Shown: positions 1-9,040 of the stretch, in pieces
Position numbering within the stretch: position 1 is the stretch's first letter
Layout of the letters: each line of letters starts with the position of its first letter
Assembly (NCBI GenBank): GCA_913060875.1
Contig: CAJXSL010000015.1
Location: 1-64,000 of the forward strand
Reading direction: 5' to 3'
Source of the DNA: an uncultured Desulfobacteraceae bacterium
Lineage (GTDB): Bacteria; Desulfobacterota; Desulfobacteria; Desulfobacterales; UBA5852
DNA: 64,000 bases
Notes under the pieces: generated by a model
The model's database searches: none
What the model saw: the letters and a program-made list of their open reading frames with translations, nothing else
What the model was told of the DNA's origin: nothing
Made by a program: the position numbers and the translations under genes

Positions 1-1
1 T

Positions 2-77
2 TGGAGCGGGAGACGAGGCTCGAACTCGCGACATTCAGCTTGGAAGGCTGAAGCTCTACCAACTGAGCTACTCCCGC
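2..77 (-). tRNA. tRNA-Gly (anticodon TCC)
   Basis: Read on the minus strand this folds as a full cloverleaf. The acceptor stem starts GCGGGAG and closes with CTCCCGC, and the 3' CCA is encoded. The anticodon loop carries TCC between a CAGCC/GGCTG stem, and the T loop has GTTCGAG. It is the last visible member of a Thr-Tyr-Gly cluster, so more genes of the same transcript may lie beyond the left edge. Confidence 0.96.
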
Positions 78-216
78 CTAATTCAACAAGAAACGGCATC
101 ACAATAAGAAAGCGTCCTATTGTTTCACCACGCATTTAACGTTTTGCAGGAAGCCCTGCAGTCCGACTGATTCGCGCCACAAACGCGAATCTCCTGCCAT
201 AGGCCCTCAATCAGGC

Positions 217-301
217 TGGTGGTGGGGGGAGGATTTGAACCTCCGAAGGCATCGCCGACAGATTTACAGTCTGTTCCCTTTGACCACTCGGGAACCCCAC
301 C
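217..301 (-). tRNA. tRNA-Tyr (anticodon GTA)
   Basis: The minus strand gives acceptor arms GGTGGGG and CCCCACC with encoded CCA. The anticodon loop is CTGTAAA (GTA). A long variable arm, typical of bacterial tRNA-Tyr, explains the 85-nt length. It lies 12 bp downstream of the tRNA-Thr gene and is surely co-transcribed with it. Confidence 0.96.
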
Positions 302-313
302 TTGAGATCAAAC

Positions 314-389
314 TGGAGCCAGCGAAGGGACTCGAACCCCCGACCCACTGATTACAAATCAGTAGCTCTACCAACTGAGCTACGCTGGC
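314..389 (-). tRNA. tRNA-Thr (anticodon TGT)
   Basis: The minus strand gives acceptor arms GCCAGCG/CGCTGGC with encoded CCA and anticodon loop TTTGTAA (TGT). It is the first gene of the visible Thr-Tyr-Gly cluster. The order matches thrU-tyrU-glyT of E. coli, where thrT and tufB follow; by analogy a tuf gene may lie just left of the window (inference). Confidence 0.96.
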
Positions 390-817
390 CCACAAAACGC
401 CGTCAAAATGTAATCAACGCGAGCTGGCACCAGCCGCCGATGATTGACCAAAATAAAACAATGTTATTTACCGACCTTTTTTCAAAATTTCAAGAAAAAA
501 ATGAACCTGTTTGAACAAATCTTTTTGCTCCATATCAGTTCGCTTCCAACTAACTATTATAACTCGTATAATTGAAATCTTGGCTTCACGTTTTATTCAT
601 AACGACGGGCCAACTTGACACAGTGACAACATAATCCCCAATTCCGGAGGCGTAAAGCCAAATGGTTCCGATACACCTTAATATAATGTCCTAAAGATAA
701 ATCGTTGACGACCGATATAGAATTCAGCCTCTTCTATCAGAGCTTTGCAATCCTGTCTAACGGAAGGCTTATAGGCCCCACCGGGCCCTAACTGTCAAAT
801 GATTCGTCGATAACCCC
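390..817. other. non-coding gap between tRNA cluster and mltD
   Basis: An AT-rich stretch between divergent transcription units. Apart from the weak tRNA promoter candidate near 480, no coding frame with a ribosome site, no strong hairpin and no repeat is visible. Confidence 0.5.
465..493 (-). promoter_or_regulatory. possible promoter of the tRNA cluster
   Basis: On the minus strand TTGAAA (488-493) is followed after 17 nt by TAAATA (465-470), about 75 nt upstream of the mature tRNA-Thr. The -35 match is good and the -10 match poor, so this is only a candidate. Confidence 0.3.
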
Positions 818-845
818 TTGACAATCTGACGATGCATTGTATAAC
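818..845 (+). promoter_or_regulatory. predicted sigma-70 promoter of mltD
   Basis: TTGACA at 818-823 and TATAAC at 840-845 are separated by 16 nt, about 50 nt before the mltD start. The -35 box is perfect and the -10 box matches 5 of 6 positions. A TG-like base pair lies just before the -10. Confidence 0.6.
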
Positions 846-895
846 AACTCGAAGATACAGTATTTTTCCGCAATAGAATATTCAGCTAAAGTGAG

Positions 896-2731
896 ATGAT
901 TTTGAAACGAAATGAAGTCCTTGCACTCCTTACAGGGTTAGGCTTACTGCTGACAGGCTGCACCACAACGATGATGGGCGTGGCCGCGCCCGACAAATTA
1001 CCCGCGAAGACGCCTGAGATTGTGACGGAGACGGCCCCTCCGAGTTACGTGGGTATCGATGAAAACGTTTACCATAGCATCACCAATGGTGAAACGGCTT
1101 CCGACACAGCCGGTTCGGCCAACCACGATGTGAAAGCTGCCCCAACGAATCTGCCGCTGCCGGAACCCAGCCCCACCAAATCAGCCCAGGAAAAGCTCGA
1201 CGAAGCACTGGAATTTTGCCGCGACTCACAGGATTATTGGCAAAGGGGCGAATTGGAAAAGGCTGTCGACGCTCTGGATCAGGCCTACCTCATGATCCTG
1301 GAGGTCGAACCCGAAGATGATTTCAAACTCATCCAGGAAAAAGAAGATTTGCGTTTCATGATTTCCAAACGCATCCTGGAAATCTACGCTTCGCGCAACA
1401 TTGTGGTCAACGGCAACCACAACGCCATCCCCCTGGATATGAACCGCCATGTCCAGGCCGAAATCAAGCGTTTTACAGTGGGCGTTGAAAAAAATTTCTT
1501 TTTGAGCTCACTCAAACGTTCAGGGCGCTATCGTTCCCAAATCGTAGCGGAACTGAAAGAAGCTGGTCTGCCCGAAGAATTGTCCTGGTTGCCCCTGATC
1601 GAAAGCGGCTTTAAGGTCAAAGCCCTGTCGCGTGCCCGCGCTTTGGGGCTCTGGCAATTCATCCCATCCACCGGGTATAAGTTCGGCCTCAAACGGGACC
1701 GCTATATTGACGAACGAATGGATCCGGACAAAGCCACCCGGGCCGCCATTGCCTACCTGAAAGAGCTCCACAACATCTTTGGCGACTGGACCACGGTGCT
1801 TGCGGCTTACAATTGTGGCGAAGGGCGTGTCCTGCGGGTCATCAAAACCCAAAACGTTAATTACCTCGATAATTTCTGGGATCTATATGAACGTCTGCCA
1901 AGGGAAACGGCACGCTATGTCCCCCGCTTCCTGGCCACACTGCACATTCTCAACACGCCTGAAAAATACGGCATCGACCTTGCCCAGATCGATCCCCCCA
2001 TCACCTATGAAACAGCAACCATCAACCGCCAAATCCATTTACGCGATGCAGCCAAGGTTCTGGGGATAACGGAATCCACATTGCGCGAGATGAATCCGGA
2101 ACTGCGCTACAAAATCCTGCCACCAACATCGTATGATCTGAAAATTCCGACGGGAACCGGCAGTCAACTGTTGGCGGAGATTGAAAGCATTCGCAAAACC
2201 GCGCTTCCTCAACCGGCGTATGTATACCATCGGGTTCGATCCGGGGAAACGCTGTCAACCATCGCACGGCGCTACCGAACCAGCGTGGCACGCATCAAAC
2301 GGGCGAACAATCTACGGAGTTCCCATTTTATCCGTGCCGGCAAACGCTTGAAGATACCCAGCAAGGGATACAGCTACGCCAGCCAGACGAAATCACCTCA
2401 AAAGCACTCCGGGCCGCTGCCGGATTACCATGTTGTACGCCGAGGGGACTCCTTGTGGAATATCGCCCGTAAGTACGGCACAACAACACAAGCCATTCAA
2501 AAGATTAATGGCCTTACCGGCACGCACCTTTACAAGGGCCAGCGACTTAAAATCTCAGCCGCGCCAGCCCCACGGCAGACCGAAGACATGAAAACCTATC
2601 AGGTGCAATCCGGCGACAGTCCATTCAAAATCGCCCAGGCACACCAGATGCCGCTGGACCGCTTCTTGAAGATTAACCGTCTTTCACCACGCAGCACCAT
2701 CTACCCGGGGCAACAGGTTTATGTCGAATAA
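896..2731 (+). CDS. mltD: membrane-bound lytic murein transglycosylase D (SLT + three LysM)
   Basis: A 611-residue lipoprotein that should cleave peptidoglycan glycan strands from the periplasmic side of the envelope. Residues 1-22 form a lipoprotein signal with lipobox LLTGC (Cys22). A linker of about 170 residues precedes the SLT domain (about 205-320), with the catalytic Glu in PLIESGF and the family signatures GLWQFIPSTG and AAYNCGEGRV. Three LysM peptidoglycan-binding repeats follow (about 442-488, 508-552, 565-611), each starting with a YxVxxGDS/GET type motif. The length and order match MltD, although three LysM units is more than the two of E. coli. The ATG is preceded by a weak AAAGTGAG ribosome site and by the promoter at 818-845. 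Confidence 0.93.
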   Translation: MILKRNEVLALLTGLGLLLTGCTTTMMGVAAPDKLPAKTPEIVTETAPPSYVGIDENVYHSITNGETASDTAGSANHDVKAAPTNLPLPEPSPTKSAQEKLDEALEFCRDSQDYWQRGELEKAVDALDQAYLMILEVEPEDDFKLIQEKEDLRFMISKRILEIYASRNIVVNGNHNAIPLDMNRHVQAEIKRFTVGVEKNFFLSSLKRSGRYRSQIVAELKEAGLPEELSWLPLIESGFKVKALSRARALGLWQFIPSTGYKFGLKRDRYIDERMDPDKATRAAIAYLKELHNIFGDWTTVLAAYNCGEGRVLRVIKTQNVNYLDNFWDLYERLPRETARYVPRFLATLHILNTPEKYGIDLAQIDPPITYETATINRQIHLRDAAKVLGITESTLREMNPELRYKILPPTSYDLKIPTGTGSQLLAEIESIRKTALPQPAYVYHRVRSGETLSTIARRYRTSVARIKRANNLRSSHFIRAGKRLKIPSKGYSYASQTKSPQKHSGPLPDYHVVRRGDSLWNIARKYGTTTQAIQKINGLTGTHLYKGQRLKISAAPAPRQTEDMKTYQVQSGDSPFKIAQAHQMPLDRFLKINRLSPRSTIYPGQQVYVE

Positions 2732-2804
2732 CGGTAATAGGTATCTCGGGATAAAGCTTGATGCCGGCGTCGCATCAGAGGGTCGGAAAGATAACTGAAA
2801 ACGA

Positions 2805-2843
2805 CCAGGTGATGGTCATTTTAGGTAGGCGCCCATCACCTGG
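2805..2843. terminator. stem-loop between convergent mltD and the small membrane gene
   Basis: The arms CCAGGTGATG (2805-2814) and CATCACCTGG (2834-2843) are perfectly complementary over 10 bp, with a 19-nt loop. There is no clear T run, so it is a weak bidirectional terminator or an mRNA-end structure rather than a classic terminator. Confidence 0.45.
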
Positions 2844-2862
2844 CAACGGTGGTTTGACCAGA

Positions 2863-3150
2863 TTATTTTCTCCAGAAAACCATTCCCATCACAATCAGCA
2901 ATAACCCCACCGCAAAAAGCAAAATATACAGCGGCATGGTAAACACATAAACCAGCCAATCATAATCAACCGCCCAAAACAGGCGCTCGTCCCCCACAAT
3001 ATCCACGATGGCCAGTTCACTCCAACCGCCGGGAGGCGCCCCCCAATCGCCGCCGCCGCCCTCTTCCATCAGACTGGTAATGGCCTGAAACCCCACAATA
3101 ACCAAACTCACCAACCACGCACACAATCCAACCATCGTAAATTTGTTCAT
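2863..3150 (-). CDS. small membrane protein, unknown function
   Basis: A 95-residue protein that I do not recognise. Two hydrophobic segments are clear: about 5-27, and about 68-92 with a Phe-Met-Pro-Leu/Leu-rich core. They flank a soluble loop rich in Gly, Asp and Trp (GGGGDWGAPPGG), and the C-terminus is WRK. This predicts a two-TM protein with an extracytoplasmic loop. A GGGAGACAGGAAG ribosome site just before the ATG supports translation. It lies 134 bp downstream of comEC on the same strand and may be its own unit. Confidence 0.6.
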   Translation of the reverse strand: MNKFTMVGLCAWLVSLVIVGFQAITSLMEEGGGGDWGAPPGGWSELAIVDIVGDERLFWAVDYDWLVYVFTMPLYILLFAVGLLLIVMGMVFWRK

Positions 3151-3284
3151 CTTCCTGTCTCCCTAGCTTACCATCGTATGGCGCCACACAATGCTTTCGA
3201 ATCATATCTTTTAATTATAGCCTATCGAAATAAGATCTGGAGATCAAGTTCGTATTCCATACGCCGGAAGGGCCATCTGCCAAT

Positions 3285-5753
3285 TTACCGGGTTTCAATC
3301 TGCCATTGGCGACCATCGGTGCGAAGACATACAGCACCATCACGGTCCGTTCGGTAAATCGAAGCCTTCAAACCATGATAGCGTTCAAGGGCGCAGTCAT
3401 GGGGAAAACCGAAACGATTCTGCCAGCCCGCAGAGATAACAATTGTCTCCGGATGAACCGCCGTTAAAAAGTCCATTGAACTGGAATTGCGGCTACCGTG
3501 GTGCGGGGCGACCAAAACATTGCTTCCCAGATCCTCTCTGCAACAGCGAACCAATTGTTCTTCAGCCGGCCTTTCGATATCCCCAGGAAAAAGAATCGCA
3601 CAGGACCCCAGACTCAATTTCAAAACAATCGAATCGTTATTGCTGTCTGTTTCCAACAAGGCAAGATGATGGTTTGATTCTTCTTCTGGTGGGTGCAAGA
3701 TCGTCATTTGAACACCACCGATAACAGTGTCCCGATCAAGTTGGGCAAATACGGGTACCGCGACATCGCTTCCAATAACCGCCGCATAAAAACGTTGAAA
3801 ACTCTCCGTTGAGGCCTGGCGCCCTGTCCAAATCAATCGTTTAGGGTGAAAATGCTTGAGGACATAGACTAAACCGTTCATGTGATCCGTGTCGGTATGA
3901 CTCAGCACAATGGTATCGATCTGTCGAATCCTTCGGTATCTCAGAAAAGGAGCGACGATGCGTTCGCCTACATCGAAAAAACGATTGCTGGTAAACCCGC
4001 CACCATCTATCAACATGGTGTTACCGCCCGGCAATTCTGCAAGAGCGGCACTGCCTTGCCCCACATCCATCACCGTGACACGCAAATCACGGTGCCAAAT
4101 ACGCTCATAACTCCAATAAAAGGCATCAACCGCGATAATGGCCAAAATCAACAATCCCACCCAACGCCATTGGCGCGATCTATGGCGCGCGGCCAGCAAC
4201 CCCAGCAACGTATAATAGCAAAGGATCTCAATCGAAGTGGGGACAAACGTTTCGATGGCAATACCGTCCCAGCCATCAAGATACGCCATTCCGCTAAGCG
4301 CCTGGGACAAAACACTGCCGGCCAGCTGAATACCCCAAACGGCTACAGTTTCATGAAATGGCAGGCTAAATAGAGCGGCCAGGCCAACCGGAAGAACGAA
4401 CATGCCGATCAGAGGGACCAAAAGGCAATTGGTTACCAGCCCCACAAGCGACACTTGCTGAAAATAAAGCATAACCAACGGCAGGGTGCCGGCCGTGGCC
4501 CATACGGTTACCCATAAGAAAGTCTTTATTTTCTCGCCCCTCCGGGAGGGGGAATGTGCCACGCGATTCGGTTCATTCGAACTGGCCTGCAAGCCTAAAA
4601 CGATCCAGGCAACAGCTGCGAAGGATAATTGAAACGAAATCGAGAATAGCGCCGGAGGATACCAGATCAACATCAAGAGCGCTGCGATGGATAGAAAATT
4701 TAATGTATCACCATCCTTGTACACAAAATAGGTCGATAAAACGGCTAAAACCATTATCAACGCCCTTTGGGTAGAAGGGGACAATCCTGCCAGGATGGCA
4801 TATAAGACGACCGGACCGGTGGTCAACAGAGCGGCCCCGCGTCGTCCCCACCCACGATCCAAAATACCATCGAAACGGTTCAACCCCCATTGGCACATCC
4901 ATAATGTCAATCCCGCGATAATGCCGATGTGCAGGCCCGAAATCGCCAAAAGGTGCCCGACCCCGCACCGATTAAACATCTGACGCAACTCCTGGGAAAC
5001 GGCATTTCGTTCCCCGATCAAAAGCGCTCTCATGATCGCCTGGGCATTTTCATCGGGCAATTGCGCAATCATATCCCGGGCATTGGTCCTGTAACGGTCC
5101 AACAAACTCGGTCGTGCCACATCGGTGCCGGGCATGATGCTCAGGCGGTCCGCCACGATAAAGGCCGATCCGAAAACCCGCTGAAAAATCATATAGCGCC
5201 GATAGTCAAAACCGCCGGGGTTGTTAAAATTTCGAATCGAACGGATCCGGCTTCGAAAGGCCAGCCGGGTACCGGGGCTGATGAGGGGCGGCGCATCGGC
5301 AACCGTGAGACGTATGCACCCGGTGACGGACTTTTCATGACCACCGTCCCGCAGTTTGGTGACCTTGATAATCAAGCGGGCCCGGTCGAACCGGCGCGGC
5401 AGGATCCGGGTGACCTCCCCCTGAATGTGCCAATGGTTAGAATCGGTATAGTGAAAGATGTGGTTATCAGGGAATTGAGCTGGTAGCCACGGGGAGATAA
5501 TGGTGTAACCCAAGACAACCAGCAGCATGAGAGGGGCAAAAAGGGAATGACCGCCGCGGCTCCAGGCCAAAAGCATTCCCGCCAATGCCAGAAGACCGGC
5601 AGCGCCTGCAAGCGGCATATATCCGGGCCAATTCCCGCCCAAGAAAATACCACCTGCCAGCGCCAGAACAATCGGAATCAATGGGCGGTGGTAATAATTG
5701 GGGCCGCCAGGCTCGAACGCGCTGATCCATTCCATAGACCAATGGCATCCCAT
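3285..5753 (-). CDS. comEC: DNA internalization/competence protein ComEC/Rec2
   Basis: An 822-residue polytopic membrane protein of the ComEC/Rec2 family, the inner-membrane channel for single-stranded DNA uptake. The N-terminal third holds hydrophobic helices and a soluble OB-like DUF4131 segment. The central Competence domain carries GHLLAISGLHIGII and many membrane helices (about 230-520). The C-terminal 280 residues form a metallo-beta-lactamase domain with LSHTDTDHMNGL and VAPHHGSRNSSS metal-binding motifs. The length is normal for the full three-domain form. An alternative start six codons in (MEWISAF) is possible. Whether the organism is transformable cannot be judged from this gene alone. 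Confidence 0.92.
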   Translation of the reverse strand: MGCHWSMEWISAFEPGGPNYYHRPLIPIVLALAGGIFLGGNWPGYMPLAGAAGLLALAGMLLAWSRGGHSLFAPLMLLVVLGYTIISPWLPAQFPDNHIFHYTDSNHWHIQGEVTRILPRRFDRARLIIKVTKLRDGGHEKSVTGCIRLTVADAPPLISPGTRLAFRSRIRSIRNFNNPGGFDYRRYMIFQRVFGSAFIVADRLSIMPGTDVARPSLLDRYRTNARDMIAQLPDENAQAIMRALLIGERNAVSQELRQMFNRCGVGHLLAISGLHIGIIAGLTLWMCQWGLNRFDGILDRGWGRRGAALLTTGPVVLYAILAGLSPSTQRALIMVLAVLSTYFVYKDGDTLNFLSIAALLMLIWYPPALFSISFQLSFAAVAWIVLGLQASSNEPNRVAHSPSRRGEKIKTFLWVTVWATAGTLPLVMLYFQQVSLVGLVTNCLLVPLIGMFVLPVGLAALFSLPFHETVAVWGIQLAGSVLSQALSGMAYLDGWDGIAIETFVPTSIEILCYYTLLGLLAARHRSRQWRWVGLLILAIIAVDAFYWSYERIWHRDLRVTVMDVGQGSAALAELPGGNTMLIDGGGFTSNRFFDVGERIVAPFLRYRRIRQIDTIVLSHTDTDHMNGLVYVLKHFHPKRLIWTGRQASTESFQRFYAAVIGSDVAVPVFAQLDRDTVIGGVQMTILHPPEEESNHHLALLETDSNNDSIVLKLSLGSCAILFPGDIERPAEEQLVRCCREDLGSNVLVAPHHGSRNSSSMDFLTAVHPETIVISAGWQNRFGFPHDCALERYHGLKASIYRTDRDGAVCLRTDGRQWQIETR

Positions 5754-6023
5754 TCACAGGTCTCCACCCAAAATTCAGCTTTTAAAAGCCGCCCCCTATT
5801 AAAGGGCATTGAGTGTCCCTGATCAACAGTTCGCCGCCTGTTTGTATCCATCGAGCCACCGTAGCGCAACCTCCTGCCGAAAGGATGTTGCGGGGTGGTT
5901 TGGGCCAGCTTCGATCAAGGCCCGCCTTGCCGGGATGTTATCGCCCCCCACCTTGGGGGAAGGACCGGCGTATTCATCAACGCCCAAAACCAGTGGTCAC
6001 CATCATCGGCAGCCAAGCCACCG

Positions 6024-7277
6024 TCAGGCTTTTTCCCTCCGGATCGAAGCACCGATTTGACGCAATTTTTCTTCGATCCTCTCATAGCCGCGATCGATAT
6101 GGTAAACACGGTTGATTTGCGTTACACCCTCAGCCACCAGCCCCGCCAACACAAGCGAAGCGCTGGCCCGCAAATCGGAAGCCATGACCGGCGCCCCCCA
6201 AAGCGCTTTGACACCACGCACCACTGCCGTATCACCCGAAACCGTTATATCGGCACCGAGGCGCCGCAGTTCGCTGACATGAATGAACCGATTTTCAAAA
6301 ATGGTTTCCTTGATGATACTCTGGCCTTGGGCACAGGACATCAATACCATAAATTGCGCCTGCATATCCGTTGGAAACCCCGGGTAGGTCTGGGTACGAA
6401 CATCGACACTCTCGATGGGCCGATCAGCGGTTACCCTCAGGGTCGTCCCCTTCGGATCCAGATTGATGCCCGCTTGTTGCAGCTTGTCACATACGGCGCT
6501 GAGGTGATCCGGCCGGCAGTTGGTCAGCGTTACATCACCGCCGGTAAGGGCCGCGGCCGCCATAAAAGTACCGGCTTCGATACGGTCGGGAATGATCTCC
6601 GCCCGGGTCGGTTTGAGCTGGCTGACGCCCTGGATTGTCACCACCGAAGTCCCGGCACCCTGAATATCGGCCCCCATCTGAACCAATACATCGGCCAGGG
6701 CAACCACTTCCGGTTCCCGTGCGGCATTGCGCAAAACGGTCGTCCCTTCCGCCAACGCCGCCGCCATCATAATGTTTTCCGTTCCGGTAACGGTCACCGT
6801 ATCGAAATAGATATCCGCCCCCTTAAGGCGCGAAGCGCGCGCTTCAACATAGCCGTGACGGATTTCAATGGACGCGCCCAAACGCTCCAGCCCCTTGAGG
6901 TGCAAATTAATCGGCCGGGCACCAATGGCACAGCCTCCGGGAAGCGAAACCCGGGCATAACCGAGCCGGGCCACCAGCGGGCACAACACCAGAATCGAGG
7001 CGCGCATTTTCCGCACGAGGTCATAAGGCGCCTCGCTGGCAGCCAGGTTGGCCGCATCAATGGTTACGGTATTTCCATCGGCGGACGTGGTCGCGCCAAG
7101 ACTTTCCAGGAGCAACAGAATACTCCGAATGTCCTGAAGGTCGGGAACATTCGTATAGGTACACTCTCCTCCCGTCAGCAGTGCCGACGCCAAAATCGGG
7201 AGAGCGGCATTTTTGGCACCACTGATAGCAACCGTGCCCGAAAGGCGCTGGCCGCCTTCTACGACAATAATATCCAT
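6024..7277 (-). CDS. murA: UDP-N-acetylglucosamine 1-carboxyvinyltransferase
   Basis: MurA (417 residues, normal length) catalyses the first committed step of peptidoglycan synthesis, transferring enolpyruvate from PEP to UDP-GlcNAc in the cytoplasm. Lys22 in SGAKNAAL and the active-site Cys116 in [11 protein letters not shown] are present. Cys at this position is the fosfomycin-sensitive form; Asp variants are resistant. Further family motifs are [17 protein letters not shown] and the Arg pair in the C-terminal loop. It stands alone, separated from the Qrc operon by a strong terminator. The 270 bp downstream toward comEC hold no visible gene. Confidence 0.96.
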   Translation of the reverse strand: MDIIVVEGGQRLSGTVAISGAKNAALPILASALLTGGECTYTNVPDLQDIRSILLLLESLGATTSADGNTVTIDAANLAASEAPYDLVRKMRASILVLCPLVARLGYARVSLPGGCAIGARPINLHLKGLERLGASIEIRHGYVEARASRLKGADIYFDTVTVTGTENIMMAAALAEGTTVLRNAAREPEVVALADVLVQMGADIQGAGTSVVTIQGVSQLKPTRAEIIPDRIEAGTFMAAAALTGGDVTLTNCRPDHLSAVCDKLQQAGINLDPKGTTLRVTADRPIESVDVRTQTYPGFPTDMQAQFMVLMSCAQGQSIIKETIFENRFIHVSELRRLGADITVSGDTAVVRGVKALWGAPVMASDLRASASLVLAGLVAEGVTQINRVYHIDRGYERIEEKLRQIGASIRREKA

Positions 7278-7377
7278 TCAGTCTTTACTTTCTTGTTGAG
7301 CCGATCCGTAACGGCGACAGCCGGTAAAGCAGCGCCCTCGAGATGATTCGATTATTGGGAGGAAAACACCTTTAAAC

Positions 7378-7423
7378 AAAAAAAAACGCTTCTTACCCCT
7401 GATCGCATAGGGGCCAAGAAGCG
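7378..7423 (-). terminator. rho-independent terminator of the qrc operon
   Basis: On the minus strand GCTTCTT pairs with AAGAAGC and an inner CCCCT pairs with AGGGG. The hairpin is followed by nine Ts (7378-7386). It lies 20 bp beyond the stop of the 52-aa gene, so it closes the whole qrcABCD plus small-gene unit and insulates murA. Confidence 0.88.
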
Positions 7424-7441
7424 CATTTTTATCCAAACGGT

Positions 7442-7600
7442 TCAGTGGTGATGTCCACCTTTGCCACTGGCCGTATCCAGGATCGCCTTAATGACACAAA
7501 ACGTCATACCGGCACCCAGAATGCCCAGCGCGTACCACAGCCCCCCCATAAACACCATGTGGGACATATCCCAAACCCACTCAAAATTAAATGGAAACAT
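7442..7600 (-). CDS. 52-aa membrane peptide at the 3' end of the qrc operon
   Basis: A short gene encoding 52 residues. It starts MFPFNFEWVWDMSHMVFMGG, continues with a hydrophobic helix (about 15-41, with LWYALGILGAGMTFCVIKA), and ends in SGKGGHHH. A strong AAGGAGG site lies 7 nt before the ATG, and the gene starts 23 bp after the qrcD stop. The qrc terminator follows directly, so it is the fifth gene of the operon. One TM helix and a His-rich tail suggest a small accessory subunit of the Qrc membrane module, like the tiny subunits of other respiratory complexes (inference). I know no assigned function. Confidence 0.82.
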   Translation of the reverse strand: MFPFNFEWVWDMSHMVFMGGLWYALGILGAGMTFCVIKAILDTASGKGGHHH

Positions 7601-7623
7601 GCCATTGCCTCCTTGAAACCAGT

Positions 7624-8946
7624 TTAAGCCTCAGCCGGGGTCAGTTCCGGATCGGCATCCGCTTCGGTCGCCTCTTGGGAATCCATCTCAGCCGCCACTG
7701 GGGTTTCCGGCTCCAGGGGATTCAATTCGGCCTCCTGTGGAAAAATCGGAAGATAACGGTAGGAAATCATGATCAAAATGACACCGTAAGCCACCGGAAG
7801 AATTGTTGTCGCCACTTCCTGCCAGCTCGGGTAGTACATCACCCAGGTATCAAAGGACATGACCGGAACCGCCATCACCTGCAGGACCATCACCCAACGA
7901 TTCAGGCTGACGCCGATCACGGCCAGCACCGTGGCAAGCGTCAACAGTAAACGGTTGCTCCGAACTTTAGGGATCACCAGCATGACCGCCGGTAAAACAC
8001 CACAAACTACGATCTCGATAAAGAGAATCGAAAACCCGTAAACCGGGTTATTGCTATAGAATTCTTTTAGGGAAAAGCCCAGAGAAGGTGCCGTCGTGGT
8101 CGCCCAATAGATGGTATCGATAATCTTGGCAATGATGTAGGTGAACATCATCCAGCCGGCAATTTTAGCCAACAACTGAATTGTGGCATCCTTGACCAGT
8201 TGTTTGCGGGCGATCTTTTCGGTAATCCGGGTCACCAGCAGAGTGAAGCAGGGACCATAGGCGGCCGCTGACCAGGTAAACAGAAAAAATGTCCACGGCC
8301 AGATAAACAGGTGTTCCCGGTAGGCAAACGGTCGGCCGAAGAGAACGCCGGCAACCCCACCCAGCGAGCCTTGGTGAAAGAAGCTGAGAAAAGCCCCCGT
8401 AGCCGCAAACACCGCCATGTACTCATGCATGCTATGGCTGAGATTATGCACGAAAGGCACCTTGTCCAACTGGCGGTTCTCAAGAATAAGCGGGATGTAT
8501 TCGATCGTTAACACACAGAAATAACAACTCAGACAGAACGCCACCTCCGTCAACATGGAGTGCACGTTGGCATGCCAGAAAATAAACCATGAACGCAGGG
8601 GTTGACCGACATCAATGGCAAGGATCAGCAACGCGCTGCTGTAACAGATGAAACCGATCAAAACGGCATAGTTGATGATATTCTTCAGTTCGTCCTTGCC
8701 AAAGACATATTTCAACAGACCGGTAAAAAAGGCGCCGCCACCCAATGCAATGACGGCCAGGTCCGCCCAGATCCACAGAGCGAACCCATAGTAATCGTTC
8801 ATGTTGGTCTGGTTCAAACCCTTGAACCAGCAAAGGAACATGGCGTAAACGCCCCACAGCAGAACCGCACCCGCAATACCGAGCCCCAGTGCGAATTGCC
8901 AGATCGGGCAACGTTTGACTCCTTTGGGTATCAATGCAGAATCCAT
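7624..8946 (-). CDS. qrcD: menaquinone reductase integral membrane subunit QrcD (NrfD family)
   Basis: A 440-residue polytopic protein of the NrfD/PsrC family, which forms the quinone site of the Qrc complex. About ten hydrophobic helices are visible. Family-like segments include NYAVLIGFICYSSALLIL, SWFIFWHANVHSMLTEVAFC and HSMHEYMAVFAATGAFLSFF. The last 40 residues form an acidic Pro/Glu-rich cytoplasmic-type tail. It follows qrcC by 94 bp. Known biology: in Desulfovibrio, QrcD receives electrons from the Fe-S subunit and reduces menaquinone, linking periplasmic hydrogen or formate oxidation to the pool. Confidence 0.9.
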   Translation of the reverse strand: MDSALIPKGVKRCPIWQFALGLGIAGAVLLWGVYAMFLCWFKGLNQTNMNDYYGFALWIWADLAVIALGGGAFFTGLLKYVFGKDELKNIINYAVLIGFICYSSALLILAIDVGQPLRSWFIFWHANVHSMLTEVAFCLSCYFCVLTIEYIPLILENRQLDKVPFVHNLSHSMHEYMAVFAATGAFLSFFHQGSLGGVAGVLFGRPFAYREHLFIWPWTFFLFTWSAAAYGPCFTLLVTRITEKIARKQLVKDATIQLLAKIAGWMMFTYIIAKIIDTIYWATTTAPSLGFSLKEFYSNNPVYGFSILFIEIVVCGVLPAVMLVIPKVRSNRLLLTLATVLAVIGVSLNRWVMVLQVMAVPVMSFDTWVMYYPSWQEVATTILPVAYGVILIMISYRYLPIFPQEAELNPLEPETPVAAEMDSQEATEADADPELTPAEA

Positions 8947-9040
8947 AAAACCAGTGCTCCTAATAAGGCTGTCGTTTAATGGGTAGGACCGGCTTCCATG
9001 AACCGGTCGCAGTCTCTTCGCCCCAACCCAGGGCGGTCAA

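Noticed and set aside
302-514. 70-codon plus-strand frame
   Set aside because: It runs antisense through tRNA-Thr; the product with SQRRDSNPRP is the familiar artefact of translated tRNA sequence.
5895-7346. 483-codon plus-strand frame opposite murA
   Set aside because: Antisense shadow of an intact murA in GC-rich DNA; no family motifs.
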